NCBI GenBank assembly: GCA_029721435.1
Contig: CM056576.1
Coordinates: 68,095,876-68,159,875 of the forward strand
Source: Gymnothorax reevesii
Taxonomy: Eukaryota > Chordata > Actinopteri > Anguilliformes > Muraenidae
Length of the DNA stretch: 64,000 nucleotides
Reading direction: 5' to 3'
Shown: positions 57,750-64,000 of the stretch, in pieces
How the letters are laid out: the number at the start of each line of letters is the position of its first letter
Position numbering within the stretch: position 1 is the stretch's first letter
The notes under the pieces: generated by a model
What the model was told of the DNA's origin: nothing
Databases searched by the model: none
The model's input: the letters and a program-made list of their open reading frames with translations, nothing else
Program-made: the position numbers and the translations under genes

Positions 57750-60150
57750 AGGGATAGTTCGGGATTTTTCGCATTAATCTGTATGGCATCACCGTCTTTA
57801 GTCTCGTGCACACACACTGACTTTCCCCCGACAGTGTCCTGTGAGCCGAGTTCTGTCCAGTTTTGGTCAAAGCGAAAGTAGTTCCGGCAGGTTTCCTGGG
57901 GTCTGCAAGGTAAAACGTTTTTCTTCTCAAAACAGTATGTGTTCGAACGAGTGTTTTATTTGCATAACAAAACCCTGGTAATCCAAAAAGTCACATCTTG
58001 TAATTGCTTGGGGCTACTTTCTCTCAATAGCGATTACTGCGCGCTGTCACTGCTAACAGCTGTGCGCACTAGCCAAATACTTTCATCAGTTGTTCGACAG
58101 TGTTTACTGACGACAGACCTACGACGCTAACGAGCTAGTTCGAGAGCTAGAGTGAGAAGTTCATCAGCTTCTCCAGAAAATACTTTCCGCAAATAATGAC
58201 AATGACAAATATGTTTATGTACAATTATTCCACTAAGAAACATTCTCTGTTATAGAATACCTAGGCAGAAAGCGTAAGCTTCGACTTTTCATGTCCTTTT
58301 TTGACTGATTTCCAAATGACACGGTCACTGACCATCCTCGTCATTTGAAAACTTCCATACAGCTTACATATTCCAGCCAGAGTAGGATGTCTCCTTACGG
58401 TCCAGGACGGCAGACTCGAGAGAAACTACTACTTCTTAGCGAACTGACCCAGGGATAACCGGAGCACTCGGAGTAACTTTCCAAAGGATTTCATTATTAT
58501 TTCGGGAAGACGCTGGTGCGTCAACACCTAAATAAATATGTATGCTGGGTGCTGTGGTCATCCCTTGCTCTAGTAGCTGAGAATGGTAGCCAAGTTTGTC
58601 TTGATTATGCTAGCCAACGCTGTGACTGGAGTCATGGACTTCTCATTCTAACCTAGAAACCATCCACACCCGTCCACGTAGTTTCTGACGATTGTAATTA
58701 CAGTAACTGTTACAACAGTTACAGTAATATAAGTTGTACAGCTCTTTCAAGGGGTATATGGCGTGATGTACCCTGCCTCTGAATCTATGTTCCCCAAGAT
58801 CCCCTTGAAAGAGCTGTCCAACGTTTTTATCTTACCGTTTTTATCTTACGGTGGCAACCTATATAAACAGAATTCATTATGCTTACTGCAGAATATTGTT
58901 GTGACAGATAACAAAGCCAAGCGAACGCTGTCGAAGCATTCAAAGTCCACATCTTCTCCTTTTTCTGTTAGGTATTCAGGCAACATAGACGAAGATAAGG
59001 TATTTGACTACTTTGTATTTTGGGGGATCACTTTTGCGCGTTTCTCAAGAATGTCGTCGTCTGTGTGACTAGCGAAACGTTTCGATGCCATTTTGACAGC
59101 TGTCAAAAGCAGACGAAACGCGGTAAACAATTCAGATTTACGTTCCGTTACATCGGCAAACAAGCGGTTGAATAGAATCTAAGGAATTCAAAATCATACT
59201 CTCACGGGGTATATGATCATATGTGGAAAAGAATTAAACGTCTGTCAGCCTATCAAAATAAAGGATTTTTACGTTAGGTAAGATAACAATACATATTATG
59301 TTTCATAAGCGTCACTTTCTCAGCTACTAGAGCGAGGGATGACCGCAGCACCCAGCATACATATTTATTTTGGTGTCGACGCACCAGCGTCTTCCCGAAA
59401 TAATAATGAAATTCTTTGGAAAGCTACTCCGAGTGCTCCGGTTATCCCTGGGTCAGTTCGCTAAGAAGTAGTAGTTTCTCTCGAGTCTGCCGTCCTCGAC
59501 CGTAAGGAGACATCCTACTCTGGCTGGAATATGTAAGCTGCAAGGAAGTTTCCAAATGACGAGGATGGTCAGTGACCGTGTCATTTGGAAATCAGTCAAA
59601 AAAGGACATGAAAAGTCGAAGCTTACGCTTTCTGCCTAGGTATTCTATTACAGAGAATGTTTCTCAGTGGAATAATTGTACATAAACATATTTGTCATTG
59701 TTATTATTTGTGGAAAGTATTTTCTGGAGAAGCTGATGAACTTCTCACTCTAGCTCTCGAACTAGCTCGTTAGCGTCGTAGAACTGTAGTCGGTAAACAC
59801 TGTCGAACAATTGATGAAAGTATTTGGCTAGTGCGCACAGCTGTTAGCAGTGACAGCGCGCAGTAATCGCTATTGAGAGAAAGTAGCCCCAAGCAATTAC
59901 AAGATGTGACTTTTTGGATTACCAGGGTTTTGTTATGCAAATAAATCACTCGTTCGAACACATACTGTTTTGAGAAGAAAAACGTTTTACTTTGCAGACC
60001 CCAGAAAACCTGCCGGAACTACTTTCGCTTTGACCAAAACTGGACAGAACTCGGCTCACAGGACACTGTCAGGGGAAAGTCAGTGTGTGTGCACGAGACT
60101 AAAGACCGTGATGCCATACAGATTCATGTGAAAAATCCCGAACTGTCCCT
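57750..60150. mobile_element. giant TTAA-flanked palindromic element with 0.83-kb arms
   Basis: The left arm 57750-58580 is mirrored by the right arm 59321-60150. The outer ends AGGGATAGTTCGGGATTTTT and AGGGACAGTTCGGGATTTTT sit inside TTAA (57746-57749 and 60151-60154). By eye the arms differ by only scattered single changes across their length, for example the mirrored frames beginning at 57939 (MFERVFYLHNKTLVIQKV) and 59961. A 740-bp loop (58581-59320) carries a decayed ORF on the minus strand and several short perfect palindromes. It lies in the itsn2 intron between the two SH3-4 exons. Confidence 0.93.
58860..59091 (-). pseudogene. recombinase-like N-terminal ORF in the palindrome loop
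   Basis: From an ATG at 59091 the minus strand reads MASKRFASHTDDDILEKRAK VIPQNTK then stop (59010-59008), and continues in frame SNTLSSSMLPEYLTEKGEDV and DFECFDSVRLALLSV. The layout M.xKRFA...ED.I...(N)TKK..... .F.EYL.EKG.D.DFE.FD resembles the N-terminus of fish and invertebrate proteins of the DUF3504/KIAA1958-like group, which are related to Crypton tyrosine recombinases. The match is from memory and only to the N-terminus; the catalytic part is absent. If right, it is a passenger captured by, or a previous owner of, the palindromic element. Confidence 0.45.
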
Positions 60151-60154
60151 TTAA

Positions 60155-60943
60155 GCATGAAACATTTTACAACAGCCCTTCGCATGAATATTGCTGCAAA
60201 ATGCCGCATTACGCATACAAATAATTCTGTGTCAACTTCCATTTGTTTAACATAGTCCAGTCTCTCTACCATGACAGCGTCTAATCAGCATCTGCAGCCA
60301 TGTATTGCCATTGATGCTCGTGACTGTTGCTATGGCAATGGTTGCTGCCATTGATACGAGATTTTGCCTGGCGGGCAGATACGGATGATACAGGATTTTG
60401 CCCGGCAGACTGATACAGCCTTGTGCCTCGCGCTTGTATCACAAGCACAGACACCCTGTATTCATAAGGATGTACATGATAAATGAATTTATCAAACAAA
60501 CAAGCTCAGAAAATACAGGGGCTGATGTAACAAGGCACAGCCATACAAACTATATGAAGGTAATGCCTGGTTGTGAGTGTGAGTGTGAACATACACTCAG
60601 GTGTGTGTGCGCACGTTGGATGCGAGTGCATGCTCATGGGTACGTTTCTTTGACCCTAGACAAAGAGATACGGCAGGCGGCGGGCACGTAAAGTCACGAC
60701 TGTATTTTGCAATGGGTAGGGAAACCAATGCATGGCAAAATAATCCAGTTAAGCATCACAAAGTACCAAAAGGTGAAGATAACTTTGGCTCATAAGCAAT
60801 CCCTATAACTAATCTGGTAATCAATCCACTACTATCTATAGAGAAGCTAGCATGCACATTGCTTGAGCAGTTAGCCAGCGGGAACAATTCGATTATACAT
60901 GCAGTTGTATTAACTGTGAATGGCTAATTGGTTCAATTAATTA
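60155..60943. other. itsn2 intron, nothing recognised
   Basis: Contains partial short repeats of ATACGGATGATACAGGATTT type near 60370-60430. No gene or element ends were recognised. Confidence 0.45.
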
Positions 60944-62356
60944 AAACCCCAATTTCAAAAAAGTTGGAATGCTGTGTAAAATGTAAATAAATACAGAATG
61001 CAGTGATTTGTTAATCTCATAAACTGACATTTTATTCACAATAGAACATAAACAACATATCAGATGTTGAAAGTGAGACATTTTTCTCTTTCATGAAAAA
61101 TATTAGCTCATTTTAAATTTGATTGCAGCAACACATCTAAAAAAAAGCTGGGATAGGGCCACGTTTACCATTATTAAGTATCTCCCCTCCGCTTTTACCA
61201 ACAGTCTGTAAACGTCTGGGAAGTGAAGTGATCTATTGCTGAAGTTTTGGGGGAGGAATGTTGTTCCACTCTTGTCAGATGTGGGATTCTAGCTGCTCAA
61301 CAGTCCTGGGTCCTCTTTGCCAGATATTTCATTTTATGATGCACCAAATGTTTTCTATTAGTAAATGGTCTCTACTGCCGGTAGGCCAGTTCAACATTCA
61401 GACTCTTCTACTGCGAAGCCATGCTGGTGCGATGGATGCAGTATGTAGTTTGGCATTGTTTTACTGAAATATACAAGGCCTTCCCTGAAAGAGACGTTGT
61501 CTGGATGGAAGCATATGTTGTTGTGAAACCTTGATATGCTTTTCAGCACTGATAATGCCTTTCCAGATGTGTAAGCTCCCTATGCCATAGGCACTAATGC
61601 AGCTCAATACCATCAGAGATGTAGGCTTTTGACCTGAGTGCTTAGAACAAACTGGACGGCAGCATTTCTGGATCATGTTCACCTATGGCTTCTTCTTGGC
61701 ATGCTTTAGCTTACATTTGTAGATTGCACGGTGAGCTGTGTTCACAGACAATCATTTCTGGAATTGTTCCTGAGCCCATGCAGTGTATTCCAGTGCAGAA
61801 TCATGCCTGTTTTTAATGCAGTGCCCTTTGAGGGCCCAAGGATCATGAACATCCTTGTGAACATCCTTGTGAGATTTCTCCAGATTCTGTGAATCTTTTG
61901 ATGATATTGTGCACTGTAAATTCAAAGTATTCACAATTTTTACATTGAGGAACATTTTTCTGAAATTGTTCCACAATTTTAAGATGCAGTTTTTGCAGAT
62001 TGGTGAATCTCTGTCCATCTTTACTTCTGAGAGACTCTGCCTCGCTAAAATGCTCTTTTTATACTGACCTGTTGCTTATTAACCTAATCAGTTGTAAAAT
62101 GCTCCTCCAGCTGTTTGTCATGAGTACCAAGTGCTTTTTCAGCCTTTTGTTGCCCTTCACCTAACTTTGAGATGTGTTGCTGCCATCAAATTCAAAATAA
62201 GTTATTCTCTTTCATGAAATGTCTCAATTTCATCATATGATATGTTTTCTGTGTTCTATAGTGAATCAAATGTGGGTTTATGAGATTTGAAAATCATTGC
62301 ATTCTGTTTTTATTTACAAATCAAATAGCCTCCCAACCTTTTTAGATAGAACTGCA
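60944..62356 (-). mobile_element. Tc1-like transposon, full-length but decayed
   Basis: The left end AACCCCAATTTCAAAAAAGT and the degraded right end (mirrored, about GTTCTATCTAAAAAGGTTGG) span 1.41 kb. The minus-strand transposase appears in pieces: the helix-turn-helix region near 61870-62018 and the CNxGRPCIFQ-type piece at 61461-61490 (FQGRPCIFQ), which leads into the catalytic QQDNA block. Multiple frameshifts make it inactive. It is the same family as 37194, 41441 and 50440. Confidence 0.88.
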
Positions 62357-62529
62357 ATTGTTCATTAACATCAGATGAACAAGAATGTAATACGATCTCA
62401 GTGATTACAAAGTTAAATTGTACTACTGTCTGGAAAATTAAGCCAGTCTTACTGAGATCCATAAAGCATTGGTTTACCAATCCACTGAACAACGCAGTCC
62501 AAGTGTGGTTGTCCTGCTGAGATATTCAG

Positions 62530-63046
62530 CACTAGCTGTGTTTCCATACAACTGTATAGCAAATCTTAAGTGCATTTTCGTAAATACAGCAAAAGAAATT
62601 ATGCATTTGTGCGCGTTTCCATCCACTACAGCAGGGCTATTCAACATTATCCTACAAGGGCTGGTGAGGGTGCAGGCTTTCATTCCAACCCAGCACTTAC
62701 ACACCTGACATCACTAATCAACCCCAAGAGTCTTTGCTAATGAGCTTGATTAGTAGTATCAGGTGTGTAAGTGCTTGGTTGGAATGAAAGCCTGCGCCCA
62801 CACCGGCCCTTGTAGGATAATGTTGAATAGCCCGGCACTACAGTTATGCACTTTTGTTTCACGAGATTAGCCATAGGTGCCAGTCGGTGGCGCAAATTCT
62901 TGAGTTAGTTGCCTTTGTCTCTGCAGAAGAAGACGAAGCACGCGATGACGTCAATAAGCCTGACGCATTTTGGGTGTTTCCATTCAGGTTTGTTGAAGTG
63001 CAAATTCAAAGTGCACATTAAAATGGATGGATGGAAACACAACTAG
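62530..63046. mobile_element. foldback MITE interrupted by a second MITE
   Basis: CTAGCTGTGTTTCCATACAA at the left is mirrored by GGATGGAAACACAACTAG at the right (about 63028-63046). The inner TTATGCATTTGTGCGCGTTT wording lies just before the inserted element and TTATGCACTTTTGTTTCACG just after it, so the host MITE can be read through. The superfamily is not fixed. Confidence 0.65.
62632..62835. mobile_element. hAT-type palindromic MITE, 204 bp, nested
   Basis: Starts CAGGGCTATTCAACATTATC, ends GATAATGTTGAATAGCCCGG, and is palindromic through ACACACCTGA.../...TCAGGTGTGT. An exact 8-bp duplication CACTACAG flanks it (62624-62631 and 62836-62843). Confidence 0.92.
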
Positions 63047-63139
63047 TGATGCGCAGTTCCTAGGTCCAGCGTCCACGTGGCATAATGATGCCGTTCCATT
63101 GTATCAGCCCTCAAATGTGATGTGCATTATAATGTAGAA

Positions 63140-63245
63140 ATGTAATTTTTGACTGGATGGAGGTACGGACGGGCGGGGCATACGGACGGACGGTCATGAA
63201 TACTATGCCCCACTCTGCACTAAACGCGCGGAGGGGGACAAAAAT
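63140..63245 (+). repeat. SINE-like repeat tail with CCCC/GGGGG end
   Basis: GGACGGACGG motifs, ACTATGCCCC, then GCGCGGAGGGGGACAAAAA: the same type of end as at 1231-1497. Too short to classify. Confidence 0.45.
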
Positions 63246-63416
63246 CTCATTTTATACGACTTATTTTTTCACTGAATAGAATATCAATTCTTCTGTCGAT
63301 GCATTTTTGAGCCAGAGTAAAAAATGAACATTCATTATAATGCGAGTCCAGCCCTCTCGGACAAGTATTTGATCAGAGCAAATGAACGAATGGCCCCTGC
63401 TGCTGAACTCACTCAC

Positions 63417-63538
63417 CTGCAGTTCACCCTGCCACCAGCCAGTGGGATTCTTGGCCAGAATGAGGATGACCTGTCCAGGAGTGAGGCTTAGCTGTTCGCT
63501 ATCCGCGGCCGTGTAGGGAGCAGTCACCTGAGCGATCT
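63417..63538 (-). CDS. itsn2: itsn2 exon: fourth SH3 domain (SH3D), first part
   Basis: The exon is 122 bp (2 + 40 codons), phase 1 to 0, from acceptor TTGTCAG to donor GTGAGT. It completes an E codon from an upstream exon outside the window, then reads [20 protein letters not shown] and [28 protein letters not shown]...[20 protein letters not shown] is the fourth SH3 domain of ITSN2. It joins in phase to [16 protein letters not shown] (56736). This is the most 5' itsn2 exon in the window. Confidence 0.97.
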
Positions 63539-63544
63539 CTGACA

Positions 63545-64000
63545 ACCAAATACAGGCAACACACAAGCAACTTTATGTGTAGAGGTCTGGGCTGTCATGC
63601 TAGCAATGGGATCAGTTTGGCACGTAGACACAAAGAAGTGGACAGCGGGATGGCGCTATTTTCAACGGGAGAGTGTGAAGCTCAATTGAACGAGTCTTCA
63701 GTTGGGCACCACGCCTACTGCGCAGGCTGTAAGTCTCAAGTTCAAGTTCAAGTTCAAGAGACTTTTTTATACCCTAAGGGCAATTTGTTTCACAGCATGT
63801 AGTAAAAACATAAAAACAAACAACAAACAATTCCAGTTTCTTTGAAAAAAAAAAAAAAAAGATGTCTGCTACAAAATGTAGTTTCTCTGGAGAAAATATT
63901 ATTGCTGACATGAAAGCTCAGCGAAAAAAAAAAAAAATAATGTTTTTAGTGAAAAGTTATTTGATGTCAAGTCAGGCAAAATGAATGGGGTGAATGGAGA
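63545..64000. other. itsn2 intron, right edge
   Basis: Contains four TTCAAG hexamers at 63736-63759 and A runs at 63845-63860 and 63924-63938. The preceding exon (SH3-3/linker) is not in the window. Confidence 0.55.

Larger units (their letters stand above)
2601..63538 (-). other. itsn2: itsn2 gene, 3' portion (13 exons, open at both ends)
   Basis: Thirteen minus-strand exons join in phase into one reading frame covering SH3-4, SH3-5, DH, PH and most of C2, the order known for the long isoform of intersectin. Intersectins are cytoplasmic scaffolds of clathrin-mediated endocytosis; the SH3 domains bind proline-rich partners such as dynamin and N-WASP, and the DH-PH unit activates Cdc42. Residue choices follow ITSN2 more than ITSN1. 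The last C2 exon is not seen between 1 and 2600, so it should lie left of the window; the EH, coiled-coil and first three SH3 exons lie to the right. Introns range from about 0.1 kb (56531-56639) to about 21 kb (35264-56338). Teleosts often keep two itsn2 copies; which one this is cannot be told here. Confidence 0.95.

Noticed and set aside
58763..59068. 101-codon plus-strand ORF in the palindrome loop
   Set aside because: It is the shadow of the minus-strand recombinase-like frame starting at 59091, and its own residues match nothing.
57939..59961. 63-codon ORFs (57939-58130 plus, 59770-59961 minus) as a gene pair
   Set aside because: They are the same sequence in the two arms of the palindrome; there is no sign of a real protein beyond the mirrored copy.
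2601..63538. Identity as ITSN1
   Set aside because: Exon wording ([42 protein letters not shown]) follows ITSN2; ITSN1 differs at each of these places.

Overview
The window is animal genomic DNA, most likely from a teleost fish. It holds one host gene on the minus strand, the 3' part of an intersectin-2 gene (itsn2). The thirteen exons recognised span 63538 down to 2601, and all splice together in phase with GT/AG junctions. They encode, in order, the fourth and fifth SH3 domains, the Dbl-homology (RhoGEF) domain, the PH domain and most of the C2 domain. The gene is open at both ends: the N-terminal exons lie to the right of the window and the last C2 exon to the left. Identity as ITSN2 rather than ITSN1 rests on wording such as [34 protein letters not shown] and [13 protein letters not shown], which follow ITSN2 as I remember it.

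Layout, right to left in the direction of transcription: SH3-4 (63.4-63.5 and 56.7 kb), SH3-5 (56.3-56.5 kb), a 21-kb intron, DH exons (35.2, 34.7, 29.4, 28.4, 27.2 kb), PH exons (27.2, 26.5, 14.3, 4.6 kb), then C2 exons (4.2 and 2.7 kb). Less than 3 percent of the window is host coding sequence.

The rest is intron, and about half of it is recognisable transposable-element (TE) material. Tc1/mariner-like copies lie at 1-525, 36.4-39.3, 41.4-45.0, 50.4-50.8 and 60.9-62.4 kb. hAT-type elements and MITEs with 8-bp target duplications lie at 4721, 5331, 10623, 18699, 46614, 57245 and 62632. Elements flanked by TTAA lie at 13030, 31141, 42246, 53063 and 57750, and a piggyBac-like MITE at 1779. There is a tRNA-derived SINE at 12035, a reverse-transcriptase fragment at 49.8 kb, an L1 ORF2 fragment at 51.2-52.1 kb, and a 6-kb composite repeat with 620-bp internal units at 15.8-22.0 kb. 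Nesting is frequent and can often be dated from intact target-site duplications.

The most unusual structures are two. One is a 2.4-kb TTAA-flanked palindrome (57750-60150) with arms of about 830 bp and a decayed ORF in its loop. The other is a TTAA-bounded 2.9-kb segment (31141-34010) carrying a P2X7-type cysteine-rich ORF and, on the opposite strand, a THAP zinc-finger fragment. No tRNA, rRNA, CRISPR or microbial gene was seen. All TE family names come from reading the sequence without a database search.
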